A program made the translations under genes and the position numbers. From the NCBI GenBank assembly GCA_963921935.1, contig OY998179.1, positions 61,982,222 through 62,046,221 on the forward strand: a stretch of DNA of 64,000 nucleotides, in the 5' to 3' direction. This stretch comes from Galeruca laticollis (taxonomy: Eukaryota > Arthropoda > Insecta > Coleoptera > Chrysomelidae). The stretch's first letter is position 1, and every line of letters begins with the position of its first letter. Shown here in pieces: positions 10,383 through 21,949 of the stretch. The notes below the pieces were generated by a model. That model ran no database searches. It saw only the letters and a list, made by a program, of their open reading frames with translations, and was not told the origin of the DNA.

Positions 10383-10664
10383 TGTTGCGGAAAGTTGTCG
10401 CTTTGTGTTTTTTTTCCATTTGCGGGAATCCCATATTTTAGATTATGCCTTGATTCATACTGTATAATTAATTTTGTTGAAACGTCATATTTGACATTTT
10501 GTGACAAGTAGTATGAATGAATTTGAAGTGACAAGTTGCACTTTGTAAACGATAATTCATTAAAAATCAAAGTTTTCCAGTATTTTTACTGCATCCTGAT
10601 CCAAATATTGTCCTTTTATTTGACGTATTCAGTCACCAGGTAGGTGCATCTCGAATATTTAACA
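10383..10664 (+). repeat. BEL-1 3' LTR
   Basis: 282-bp LTR starting TGTTGCGG and ending TTTAACA, preceded by the purine-rich AAGGTGGGAGAA and followed by the target duplication AAGAT (10665-10669). Uninterrupted, so it defines the intact LTR sequence. Confidence 0.92.
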
Positions 10665-10669
10665 AAGAT

Positions 10670-11990
10670 CATCTATCTCATCAGTTGAGGTTTGAACTCC
10701 AATGGCTAGTCACATTCTTAAATTAGCTAAATAGTTTCATGGATTGACTCTGGTAGAGTTACGAAAGCATGCTTTACAATATGCAGAAGCCAATGACATA
10801 CAACACGATTTGCATAAAACTCGCCAAGAGGCAGGCAATTATTGGCTGCAATCACTTCTTAAGAGAATCCCCCACATTAGCCTAGGAAAACCTGAAGAAA
10901 CCAGAGTCAATAGAATAACTGTTTTCAATGAAAAATCCGTTATTTCAAATTCGGCATTTTTGTTAGAAAAGTTTAAATTTGCGCCAAGCTGAATTTTCAA
11001 TGTTGACGAAACTGGGATTCCAACTGTTCGTAAGCCAATTAAGCAACTAGGACCAAAAGGCGTAAAACAGGTTGGTTCAAAGATATCTTGAGAACATGGA
11101 AAGAACGTAACTGCCATTTGTGTAATGAGTGTTTCTGGGAGCTTTTTTCCACCCCTCCTAATATTTCCTCGAAAAGGAATATCTCCTGCAATGACGCAAA
11201 ATGGACCATTAGAGGGAATTTATGCAGTTACCGATAATGACTGGAGCGACGAAAAATATTTTCTATAGTGGTTACAGCATTTTAAATAGCACGTAAATTC
11301 CAGTGAAACAACCCGCGTTGTCCTAGTAATCGACCACCATTATAGCCATATATCTATTTTTATTTATATTGTTGCAAATATAATGGAATTGACATTTTGT
11401 CAATACTCCCACAGCTTACAACCTGTCGATGCTCAATTTTTTGGTCCATTTAAATGGGCTTTCAATAAGGAGTGCGACATTTTTTTAAAAACTGGCAAGT
11501 AAGAGGGAATAACTTTCCCAGATTTGGCAAAAATATTTAAAAAGGTCTACGTTAAAATTGCAACAATGGAGAAAGCTATATGAGGTCTCAACTCTTCATT
11601 CCAAATATACCTCAATCATGCACAAAAGGAAAGTCAAAAATAATAAGGGCTTTAGCAAAAGACAAAGTAAGCATTGCCGTCATATTCTGGAAAAAGAAAA
11701 ACTAAAAAAGGTGCCAAGGGAAAATCGGAAATATTAACAGCGACGCCAATGAAATTAATTCTCGAGGAGAAGCAAGAAAGAATAAAATGAATTTTGCTCG
11801 AGAAGGAAAGGGTAAAACTATTAAAGCAAAAGTGCCATAACGCAAAAAATAAAAGAAGTATGGAACTAGACACTGATAATTCCGAGGACAACGAAATTGA
11901 CGAAAAAAATCTTGTTGATGATGTCGAAGTGGATGAAATCATAGGTTTAGAAGATTTAATGAAAAGGAAATTAAATATGAATTTTTGCAA
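10670..11990 (+). pseudogene. pogo/Tigger-type transposase, main part (pogo-1)
   Basis: Continues the gene cut at 3345. Recognisable in order: HILKLAK...FHGLTLVELRK (about 10710-10765), the CENP-B/HTH_Tnp_Tc5 type region with GNYWLQSLLKR (about 10830), then the DDE catalytic domain. Catalytic positions: NVDETG near 10998, VLVIDHHYSH near 11316 and LQPVDAQFFGPFK near 11412, so the DDD triad is still readable. Stops occur near 10700, 10730, 10990, 11090, 11265 and elsewhere. The C-terminus is Lys/Glu-rich and acidic (11650-11970). The end of similarity near 11990 is a judgement. Confidence 0.8.
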
Positions 11991-12189
11991 TAAACAATTA
12001 ATTGGTAATAATGTTTCAATTAATATAAAATTGTACCCGCGGACAACAAATTTAGAATTTTCTGTTGAACCAACTGAAAAATTATTAGAATCTTCACCTG
12101 ACAATAAAGCAAATAGAAAAATTTTAATTAATAAAGCACATTTGGGTAAATCTAAACTTGCGGCTGATTCTTATCAGGTATAAAAATAA

Positions 12190-12905
12190 ATTTCGATTTA
12201 AATGCATTTGAAATAGATTCAGTACCTGATTTGTCATATTTATTTAATATTCAAAATATTATAGAGAATAATAAAATTGAGAATAATGAGAACACTATTA
12301 ATAAAATTTATATATCTGATATTCGATCACCAAATAAAAGTTTTGTATCGAACGACACCAATTTAGAAATAGTTCATACGTCCTTGGGAAGCCCAATCAT
12401 AGAAGTGAAAAGAAATACAAGAAAATTTGAAAGTGAAATAATCAAAACAAATAAAAATATATAGGTTCTTAAAGAAAAAGTAAGTCGAGTGATTGAAAAT
12501 GTTATGGAAAACGGAATGTTTAATAAGGAGATATAAGATAATAACCATACTATAAATAATGAAATGGATGAACGGAATAAGAACATAAATGAAACTATGA
12601 ATAAGAAAACTGAAGAAAGGAACGAGAAAATTGATGAAAATGTAATGAAGAATAGAAATAACAAAATTGTTGATAAGAATAAGAAAATAGAAGAAAGTTA
12701 CAAGAAAATAATCGAAATCATAAAAAGGAATAGAAATAAGGAAACCGCTGACAGAAATAGGAAGTTAGAAGAAAGTAACAAGACCGTGAACAAGAGAAAT
12801 GGAGGAAGCAATAAAAAAGTAAACAAGAAAATTCAAAGTCATAAAGGTGAAACTATGGGACAATCCCAACATTTAAAAATTACAAGATTTCATAAGAAAA
12901 CATAG
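12190..12905 (+). pseudogene. unassigned Asn/Lys/Glu-rich coding remnant
   Basis: Two overlapping open stretches (12231-12464 and 12564-12905) encode Asn/Ile-rich then strongly Lys/Glu/Asn-rich protein, the second with short near-repeats such as ERNEKIDEN and DKNKKIEES. The second would form a charged helix. I do not recognise a domain. It lies between pogo-1 and an env-like remnant and could be part of the same LTR element as the latter. AT-rich low-complexity sequence makes any call weak. Confidence 0.25.
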
Positions 12906-13379
12906 GGAACATTTTGCATTAAGATAGTTCTCAATACAAGAGGTAATTGAATGGCATGAAATATATGGAAAATTTATGTACCTACATATGTAATTAGAAT
13001 AGAGAATAGGAAATAGTTATATAATATCATTATTGACATTTTTAATAATTATTATTTAGCAATAACAGTAGAACTAGACAAAAATAACATGTAAATAGAT
13101 GTATTCATAATTTTCAACGGAATAAATATTCGAAAATTTCAGATTATATGTAACAATACCCAAATTTAATCAAATTTATTAAAGAATTATTGATCCTAAA
13201 AGAAATTATGCTTCATATTTTCAAAATGAATCATTAATGTAAATATTTGTAGTAACCGTAAAATACATTTGAAAATTCGACGTTTAAATGTGTTCATTGC
13301 ACAAAAGTATTAGAAGATGTAGAAACTATTGAAGAACAAATTTTGTAAATGGAATATTATCATGTGTATAAACGATTTA

Positions 13380-14040
13380 TTTACCATTTATATCCTATTA
13401 TCCTAAATTATGAAATATTTATTCCTTTTCAACCCTACTTGGTCAACGCCGCAGATGAAGCAACATTAATGAAAGAAGAGTGTCCAATATAAGAAAATGA
13501 GTATTATTGCCTAGAAGAATTCAAATCAAGAGATGGAATTATTAGGCCAATCTCCCAAGTATTGTTAGGCCAATGATGCAAACCTTCAAGAAACGATTAT
13601 AGAACAAGTAACTAATAATGAAGTTTAGATCATTGAAAATACAGTAGTAAAAATATTGTCCAAATGCACCAATATTTAGAAGTAAATAATCCATCAATTA
13701 TTAGAATTCCAGAAAATTGCAGATTTCAGATATGAGAAGAAACATTTTCAAGTAATATGCAGATCCGAAAAGTAAGATCATTTATATTACCAAAGTTAGA
13801 TACAAAATTCCTAAAAGTCCAAAAATATAATTCACCTAATTTAAGCAGAATTGATTTTGAAGGGTTACATGAAATGAATAAAATTGAAAAAAATATAAAA
13901 CCAGTTGTAGTACTAGAAACTCACACAACAGTTGGATTATTTTCGACGATAATAATTATTTGTGCTGCTATAACAATATTTTATTTTATAAAAAGATACG
14001 AAAAGAAGATCAGGAAAAAGCAAGAAAGAACAAATTGAAT
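13380..14040 (+). pseudogene. env-like C-terminal remnant of an errantivirus-type element
   Basis: In the 13757-14038 frame the product runs through SFILPKLDTKFLKV, LSRIDFEGLHEMNKIEKN and then a strong hydrophobic segment TVGLFSTIIIICAAITIFYF followed by a basic tail KRYEKKIRKK. That is a type I membrane anchor with a short cytoplasmic tail. Upstream (13440-13510) broken frames show a Cys-containing stretch (EECPI, YYC). The order matches the C-terminal half of env-like proteins of insect errantiviruses (gypsy-type). Several stops and frame changes; no fusion or entry function can remain. LTRs were not found; an LTR could begin near 14100. Confidence 0.4.
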
Positions 14041-14160
14041 AGGAAGAAAGTAATTTAGAACCGAAAAATAATTCCATAATATTCCAGTCTTAGGAATGGA
14101 GGACTTACAGGCCTAGAAATTTCGAACGGAACAACAGAACAATGCAACGTTAGCGTTTAT

Positions 14161-14168
14161 ATTATATA

Positions 14169-14254
<86 letters not shown>

Positions 14255-14282
14255 CATATGTATATATATATATATATATATA
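14161..14282. repeat. (TA)n microsatellite
   Basis: About 120 bp of TA dinucleotides with a few CA interruptions (TATACATATA). Long Tyr/Ile frames through it are not genes. Confidence 0.97.
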
Positions 14283-14439
14283 GATATAAGTATAGATAAA
14301 TGTAGTTTATTCTAGATTGTAGTTTGGCATTAATTATACAGCGGAATCTCATATTGTAACAAATTTTTGTTAATAAATTTTTTTTTAAAGTATTTTCGTC
14401 AGTAAATATGTAATTCCCGCTATGCAAGAGACTATTGGG

Positions 14440-16170
14440 AGAGTTGCGAATTAACTATTGTCAGAAATAATTGATTCTTATTGCCAAAAAAAAGCTAACG
14501 AAAATTAGGACGTTGAATTTTTTAGACTCAGCAGTTCACAAGATATTTAATTGGGATAATGAAATGATTATTGAAAACAAGTAATGAAATAAACCTGAAA
14601 TTACTCACTCATGGAGTTTTGTATTTTCATTTAAAGTAAAATATCTATACACTCAACTTAACGAAGCCGGGGGTCCGGGGCTATAGCCTCGCTAACTTCC
14701 CCTTAATCTTGGACTGCATACTTGATTTCAAAACAATGTAAATAGCCGCCGCGTATTTGTAATTTGATATTTTACATACTGGTGAATATTTTGTTTTCCA
14801 AAATTATCGCTGCAAACCTCAAAAAATTATTGAAATAATTTGTTCACTGATCATATAGGGACGTCTAAAAGGAATGTTTGCTCATTAATAATTAATGGCT
14901 CATGCTCATTCTTGCTGCGTTGTTAGCAATCTCCAAAAACAAAGTTCAATTCGATTTATAGATAATTCGATACCAACATTTCATTTACAATTCTACAGAA
15001 AGAATAGCATATATGTAAAATTATCTCTTCCGTACATCATCTTCATAAAAAGATTAATTCCTACATGTATGTCTGTCCCCTAAAAGATTAAACAAAATTA
15101 TTTTTAGAACATTTCTAACGTACAAAAATACTGCCTGATTGTTTCACGCATGTATCAAGACACATTAAAATCAATCTTATATTCTCTATGTATAATCCAA
15201 CAAATCATGTAATTTTCCTCTCAAATTAGAGTTGTCCATTTATTATGACTTGCCAATTTGACAATGGCACAATCAATAATGAAATAACAATGAAATATAT
15301 CAAGATTTATAAACAATCATATTAATGGACTCCTTTAGTCCTGTCCTGAGCTTACAAATCTTCTATTTTTGGTTTGAATATCTCTTAGAATCATGGGAAA
15401 ATAGATCTCAAATGAATTTTGTATTCTTATTAGTTTTATCAAAGTAATGGTCACCAAATAGTTTACGGTTGCATTGAGGAGATCTATATATACGTATATA
15501 TAGATAACTCGTCCTATATGCACACCTGCTCTGAGCTCTTTCGATATTTTTGTAAATTCCACAAATGCCGGTAGTTAATACAGTCTTCAGAGTTGACTCC
15601 ATATTAATTTCAGTATGTAAGTACCTTGAAGTGACGGTACATTCTCTGTTTTGTTGGAATACCAAACAAAATAAATGAAGCAAGGGTAAAACCAGAATTG
15701 ATCGATACGCAATATTCTCAATATTCTAGACAAACATCCTCGTCTAGAGAATTATAGAATTATAAATAATTTTTGATTAGGTAGATTTCTTATTACAATG
15801 CTATGTAAAATATTACGAATAATTGAATTGGAAAATGTTGACTGATCATAAAAATTATTACTGTGTATTCTTAGTAGGGTCCTTCCCCGATGTTTTGAAT
15901 TTAGGAAGAAGAGTCGGACTCATATTAGGGATGTACTCTGTTTTTTGACGAGATTTGTAGAATTTTTGGCCAAGAATTTATTGACGCCCTTTCTAGATGG
16001 TGTGTGTTTGTAGGATATCGATGCCAAAAATATCTTCTGCCATAACTTCAAACGATCAGTCTCTGGTAACCAATTAACTGATTACGAGATAGCTTGAGGT
16101 AATTTTATCATGTTTTTTTTATTTAAACATACATAACCTGGCATGAACTACTAAGAGTTATTAGCAGGGC
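14440..16170. other. AT-rich region without recognised features
   Basis: Only short frames with no recognisable domains on either strand. A short GC-rich island (about 14662-14700, CCGGGGGTCCGGGGCTATAG) stands out from the AT-rich background but shows no structure I can interpret. Confidence 0.6.
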
Positions 16171-16179
16171 AGACATTTA

Positions 16180-16850
16180 CAAAATATTGTGGTACATATA
16201 TAATAACAAAAAATAAATTTTAGATGTTAGGTTTATGTCTTTGAGATAAGGTAGCACCTTGTTTCCATTTGAAGAGAGAATTGATTTTGAAGTGTTTCCT
16301 AAATTGTGGCGTCTTCTTTGTACTTCATTTTCTGTACATTCAAGTAACAGATGCCTTACTGTGCGTTGAGTCTAGCATAAAGGTATGGTTTTTTTGTTAA
16401 GTGATGCCGGTGTGTTAGACGTGTATGTCCGATTCTTATTGGGTAGTGGGAATTTCGTTTCAATTTCGGGCATTATTTGTCTCAGATTGGTTTCAGTGTC
16501 TTTCCAGATGGATTCCCATTTTTGGTATAGGTGTTTTTTTATTGAGTATATGTGATCGGTGTGGGGAAATTTTGTAAAAAGGGGTTTATCAGTAGAAGTT
16601 GATTTTAGGGCTACGGAGTCGACTTCTTCGTTACCTTTTACTCCCATGTGTGGTATAAATTTTTTAGATCTGTTAGGATACTTAATGAGTCAGAGATAAT
16701 AAGAAAGTTGTTATCATTTGATGTTTTGCACAATTTGAGGGCATGGAGTATAGCAAAAGCCTCTCCGGTGTATATACTACAATTTTGTGGCAGGCGCAGA
16801 GCAATTTTTATTCTATACATATCTGTACCTCAGAGGTAAAGAATCGTATC
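16180..16850 (-). pseudogene. LINE RNase H and C-terminal domain fragment
   Basis: Read on the minus strand: an RNase H segment with IYTGEAFAILHALKL and LIISDSLSILTDL (about 16638-16820), then, after a frame change, MGVKGNEEVDSVAL (16600-16647), the usual GIKGNEEAD box near the end of a LINE RNase H. Downstream a damaged TVRHLLLECTENEV motif (about 16310-16370) matches the zinc-finger-like C-terminus of I/Jockey-type LINEs, and the frame runs on to about 16190. The RT and endonuclease parts are absent, so the copy is 5'-truncated, as is usual for LINE insertions. Confidence 0.75.
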
Positions 16851-17099
16851 TCTATATTATGAGTTTAAAGAAAAGCGCGTTCAAAGTATTGAAGCAGATT
16901 TTTTTTTCTTTGCTCACACAAAAAGAAATCTATCAGTATAACGTGTTTATTTTCTAATTAGGTAATTATTGGTTTTAAAGTAACATGATTGATAAAACTC
17001 CTCACCTGACGAAAATTAAGGTAGTTGAGGCTGTCTACCACTAAAAGAAAATCAGGTGAGTATAAAAAAACGTAACTCCAAACTTTCATCTTCATAAAC

Positions 17100-18420
17100 A
17101 GGAAATTTTGATCGGCGTATGAGTATAAGGAATTTCAAGGAAGCACAAACATTTAAAAGGTAGAAATAATTTACTGCCATCATGATGTTTCGATTTTGGC
17201 TTGCGCAATTGTCAGACTCAATTATTAATGTCTCTGAATTGGAATCATTTATAACTCCTTATGCCCATTGCAATAGGGCCGATGCTATTTCGTTTCTGCC
17301 TCTACCAGCAATAGACTCATCCCACACCATGCAGTAAGCCTTTTTCTCTGTAGAGTCATAAATGGCAAGGTTCAAGGTCCAGAGTTTCATTGAATAAAAG
17401 CTTTTCGCACTTGTTAGATAGGGTGTAGGCAAATATTTTGGTGACTCTAACATGATAACTTTAATTACTTCTGAAGACTTTTCTTCATCATTTTTCATCG
17501 CATAGCGAATTGCGGCATCTTTCAAGTGACAATCGATTTTCTCCTGAAAGACCACTCGTTTTTCTTCTAGGTGATTTTCTTGTAACGCCATATTTAAACT
17601 ATCACACATATCGCAAGTGTCATTAGACGATAGTTTGAATCCTAAATTGAACTTTGTTTAGAAAACATGACGATATTGCCATGATTTAGCTATCTCACTT
17701 TTTTGAAGATCTTCTCCTTCACATTTAATTTTGTAGAGATTGTACATCTCGTCTATAATAAGTTCGCATCCTAGGTACTATTTTTTTTGTTTTGTTGCGA
17801 CTGTAGTAACTTTCGTAAGTTGGGAAAGACCGAATATGTCCCCCTCGCAAGTATGTTGCTGCAAAACCCCCTCTTACAGATTTTTTCAAAACATTTCTAA
17901 CAACGGTCTATAAAATACCTAATGTATTCAGGAATAATACTTTGCACACCGGCACAATTTATCGATCAACTGTAAAGTTGTAACGTATTGTCTATTTTCT
18001 ACGGTCTTCTCTAATGCCATTTCTGGATCTTCTGCGTTTAGTTTCCAAACTTTTTACCCTGGCCAGTATGAACCGTCGCTTGAGGTCCCAGTTTTTTTCT
18101 ACATCTCAGTAATAATTGTTGAATATTTCTACTAGTACAAGTTCATTAATTTTATCGGTGCATTTTTTGCTACAAGGGCTACAACCAGGTTTCATCCTCT
18201 TTGCAGGCATAATCTTCTCGGCTTTCGAAACATGTTCTTCTCCTACTGAAGTGGCATTCTTTCTATTCGTTTCTTCACAATTTGCCTCGTTTCTTACCCG
18301 CTTTTTAGGTCTTTCTTGTCTCTTTTCTAATAAAACCTGCTGACTGCCCTGATCTTCCTCTTCTTTTTCGCTCATATTATTTCTATCTTCCTCTTCATCT
18401 GCGCTACTATTTTCTTGAGT
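17100..18420 (-). pseudogene. member of an uncharacterised multicopy insect gene family
   Basis: On the minus strand the frame opens with an acidic, then basic N-terminus (18375 down) containing MKPGCSPCSKKCTDKIN. A broken middle (about 17640-18100) carries VCKVLFLNTLGI and HIRSFPTYESYYSR. The 17259-17609 frame holds a Cys/His segment, a PTPYLTSAKSFYSMKLW block, and CMVWDESIAGRGRNEIAS. It then continues as IESDNCASQNRNIMM (about 17165-17215). The C-x2-C-x3-C start, the WDE...RG..EI box and the DNC.xQN.N box are the signature of a repetitive protein family I have seen described only as uncharacterised in insects. It may be a transposon protein; I do not assign a function. At least five stops or frame changes. 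Confidence 0.5.
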
Positions 18421-19240
18421 ATTTTCTGCGCATTTTCAAAAGCACATTGGGACGCCCTTTTGAACGTTCCAAAGCTAACTACAGTAAACGTGATCACTTT
18501 ATCAAATTTGATTGACACTTTTCAGGAAAATATAGCAGTGCTAAAATCCATCAGTCTACCTACCGAGCATTGGGATTATGTTGTTTTTATGCTCCTCTTT
18601 TCACGTCTAAATTCTGATACGATTAACTGGTTTGAATTGGAAAACGAATCAACAGAAATTCCATCTTATGGACAATTAATTGAATTTTTAAAATCTCAAG
18701 TTATCGCTTATGATAATTTTTCTGTATAACCTCGCTTAGCAAACACTTAATCGTCTAATAAACCTCACTCTCCTAAGCCAAATTATTATAACTCGAAATG
18801 AGTCTCGAGCACACTAGCATCAAAGTCGACTCAACAATGTGCAATCTGCAAAGAGGCCCATGGGTATATGATGTCCCGAATTTCTCAGCCAATCTCAGTT
18901 TGATTGTCATAATATGTGCAAATTGGCACATATGTGTTTTAATTGTCTGAGCTCGTCCCATGAACTACGTGCATGTTCCTCAGAGTATTCGTGCAGAAAA
19001 TTTAAATCTTCCAAACACCATCCTCTATTGCATTTCGTATCAAAACCAACTCGCTTCGAAAGTGTAGCCGCCTCCTCTTCACAACCCGTTTGAATCCAAC
19101 CGACTACTTCTCTAGTCATAACTTCACACACGCTAAGAGCTACTTGCTTACTAGAACCCAAACCAAAACAGAATGATGAGGAGATACTCTCGACAAGTCT
19201 TGTTAATGTACCCGATAAACACAATGCTAAACAAACTGTT
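18419..19240 (+). pseudogene. gag: BEL-2 gag and zinc-knuckle region
   Basis: The 18419-18729 frame reads VPKLTTVNVITLSNLIDTF, LPTEHWDYVVFMLL and FELENESTEIPSY, matching the second half of the DUF1759-type Gag of BEL/Pao elements. Shifted frames from about 18830 show a Cys/His-rich region (CAICKEAHG; MCFNCLSSSHELRAC), as in the zinc knuckles between gag and protease. The N-terminal half of gag is missing. Confidence 0.75.
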
Positions 19241-19381
19241 CATTGTTTGATTTACCCGGAAGTATGTCGTCTTTTTTTCTTCAGAAAACAGCCAACCGCT
19301 TAGGCCACCGTAAAACTCATCGTCAAATTGAAGTTCAGTGACTAGATTCCATGAAAACTTAACTCAACACATGAAATATCT

Positions 19382-19663
19382 TTGTCAATCACTTCTCGAG
19401 AAAACAAAAATAAAATTTTCTATGGCGAAGCAATTATTTTGGATCGAATTTGTAACGATTTGCCCTCTACTAAGCTCTCATCCGAATCTTGGACACATTC
19501 AACTAATCTGAATCTCGCAGATCCAAACTTTGATGTTCCAGGCCCAATTGAACTATTGTTAGGCGCAGATATATTTTCGAAATTGTTATCCAGAAAAATA
19601 TCTGGAAACCCCGGTGAATCTGATGCCATTAACACTGTATTCGGTTATATCCTTAGCGGCTAG
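19382..19663 (+). pseudogene. pol: BEL-2 protease region
   Basis: The frame contains GPIELLLGADIFSKLL and NTVFGYILSG, the C-terminal boxes of the BEL/Pao aspartic protease region (LLIGADIFW... and TxFGWIxSG). The catalytic DTG part upstream is not recognisable. Confidence 0.75.
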
Positions 19664-20059
19664 GTTGTTACCCGAAGACCATCTGTCACTCCTCTATTCT
19701 ATGGACTGGTAAACGATTCACTCCTAGATAGCATTAAACAAAAACTCTGGGAGGTCGAAGATGTCCCAGACACTAGCCATATAAATCTCGATGAAGGAGG
19801 ATGTGAAATTTTCAATTGAGAATCAAAGTAGAGACGATTCAAGTCGCTATACTGTTCCTCTTCCGTTCAAAGAATCGTCCCCTACTTTTCCTGGCATACG
19901 TGACTTAGCTTAACAACGATTTTACTCTCTTGAGAATCGTCAGATCAAACAGCCCGATTTTGCGTAAACAGGATTCCGACTTCATGCAAGAATACCTCGA
20001 GGTAAATCATATGGAATTGGTACCCAAAAACGAACTAGGTAGAGGGCAATATTATATTC

Positions 20060-20674
20060 CTCCAATGTATCGTGAAACCTTATAGTGTGTCGACAAAGCT
20101 GAGGGTAGTTTTCGACGCTTCACCTAAAACTCCAAATGAGAAATCTCTTAACGATTGTTTATATGTCGGACCCAAACTCCAGCAAGATATTGTTTCAATT
20201 TTAATCAATTTTCGACTTAATAAATTTGTCATGTGCGCAGACGTGAAACAGATGTCCAGAATCATCCTAATTTTTTATAGTTTTTTACCTGGAGAAGAAA
20301 TTCAAAAATATCGTTTTGTCAAAATTACGCATGGAGTAAGCTCCGCTTCTTACTTAGCATTGGCCACTCTTTGTCAATTAGCTATCGATGACGAATCACG
20401 CTTTCCTAAAGTCGCTTCAATTATTGTTAAATCATCATATATTGATGATTTTGTTTTCGGAGCTAATACTCTTGACGTAGCTCAATTTATTTTACAAGAC
20501 TTGATCGCCCTCATGGAAAGTGATGGCTTCTCGCTCAGGAAATGTTGTACTAACCATCCTCCACCCTTTTCACATATGCCACCCTCTCATATCAACCCTA
20601 ATACCTCAAATTCTTCCCTTAAGGTTCTTGGTCTCAAGTGGAACCTGTTAATGACTGTTTCTTCTTTTCTGTAA
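20060..20674 (+). pseudogene. pol: BEL-2 reverse transcriptase
   Basis: Reads LRVVFDASPKTPNEKSLNDC, LQQDIVSILINFRLNKFVMC, ADVKQM (damaged), VKITHGVSSASYLALATLC and SSYIDDFVFGA. The last contains the YxDD catalytic box intact (near 20435-20450). A short disturbance near 20255-20290 replaces the usual MYRQI/W block. The frame ends at a stop at 20672 and the domain continues, shifted, to about 20900. Confidence 0.85.
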
Positions 20675-20689
20675 TTTTGAATAGAAACC

Positions 20690-21480
20690 TTACTTGCTTG
20701 AAAAGATCTTTGTTCTCTGAACTAGCTCGAATTTATGACCCATTAGAATTTTTCTCTCGCATAACTTTTTTGACAAAATCATGAATACAAAGAATTTGGA
20801 TGACACGCTTTAATTAGGATGACTCGCCCCCTCCTGATATCGTTCGATTGTGGAAACAATGCCTACTTGAACTCCCTTTTCTTGTTACAAATACAAATGT
20901 CACGTAAATTGTTAGTTAACGTTTCATCTAATCATGAACTACACGGAGTTTGCGACGCATGTGAAAAGGGCTACGCATGAGTAATCTATTCCAGAAAGTT
21001 TTACTCTGATAATCAACCTGCTCTCACTTTTATATGCGCCAAGCCGAAAATCGCTCCAATAAAAAATAAGCTAATTATTCCCCGATTGGAACCGTGTGAC
21101 GCTGTCCTATTGTCTAAGCTGATTTTGTATATTTTGAAGGTCTGTACAATTGATGTCTAATCCGTTCATGATTGGTCAGACTTTCAAATCGTTCTACACT
21201 GGATAAATTCTTCTCCGCATCGGTTGAAAACCTCCGTGGCAAACCGAATTACATGTATGTATATAGTCAAAAATCTCTAGTTGCTCATGGAAATATGTTC
21301 CCACTTATCACAACGAAGCAGATGTTGCATCTTGCGGTCTCTTACCCCAAGAATTCTCAGCAAAAATTAGTTGGATACATGGCCCATCTTTATTTGGATT
21401 TCCTGACACTTCGTCGTCAGGACCCATTGAACTTGCCGCTGAGGAAGAACGAAAAATTGTTCTACTAACAGAACCCTTTC
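20690..21480 (+). pseudogene. pol: BEL-2 RNase H region
   Basis: Scattered frames: LHGVCDACEKGYA near 20940, PIKNKLIIPRLEPCDAVLLS near 21056, VHDWSDFQIVLHWINSS near 21165. These are the three acidic boxes of the Pao-type RNase H, each next to a stop or frame change. Confidence 0.7.
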
Positions 21481-21949
21481 AATGTAATGTTCTGGATACT
21501 CTTCTCGAAAATCATTTTTCTTTATCCAAAATTCTACGTATTTCAGCCTATGTATTACGATTAGTTCACCAAGTCGTCGTCTTCAAAACAGTCGTCAGAA
21601 AGGCTACAAGCCGAAGAGAAAACTCTATGTTAATTTTAGCCAAGCTTACTTAACACATTCAATTCGACACGGAATTAATTTCGGAAAAACCTTCTAAACA
21701 TTTGTTAAAGCTAGGCGCGTTTAAAGATAACCACCAGTATTCAGTGTCGATGGCCGTTTATATGAGAGCGAAACACCCTCTTTTGATGCCGCGGAAATGT
21801 AGGCTGACTACTTTGGCTTTAGATTATTACATATAAAACACCTTCATGCTGGTTTGAAAACCACGCAATTTATTCTATCTCAAAAATTCTAGATTCTATG
21901 CCCAAAGCGAGCAATAAATGCTGTATTACCTAAATGTGTTTGTTACAGG

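Larger units (their letters stand above)
3351..10664 (+). mobile_element. BEL/Pao LTR retrotransposon BEL-1 (degenerate)
   Basis: Complete but decayed element: 5' LTR 3351-3595 plus 5087-5121 (interrupted by a foldback), primer-binding site, gag-PR-RT-RNase H-IN-DUF5641 coding region about 5146-10329, a purine-rich tract just before 10383, and 3' LTR 10383-10664. The 5-bp target duplication AAGAT flanks it exactly (3346-3350, 10665-10669). The coding region is on the plus strand and contains many stops and frame changes. It lies inside the pogo-1 transposase, so it is younger than pogo-1. The two LTRs differ at several sites, suggesting an old insertion. Confidence 0.92.

Noticed and set aside
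14113..14427. Tyr/Ile-rich minus frame
   Set aside because: Translation of a (TA)n microsatellite.
14655..14705. GC-rich island as a possible rRNA or tRNA piece
   Set aside because: No cloverleaf, no promoter boxes and no resemblance to conserved rRNA segments.
15335..15683. Two overlapping minus frames (75 and 91 codons)
   Set aside because: No recognisable motif, and they overlap each other in different frames; treated as chance.
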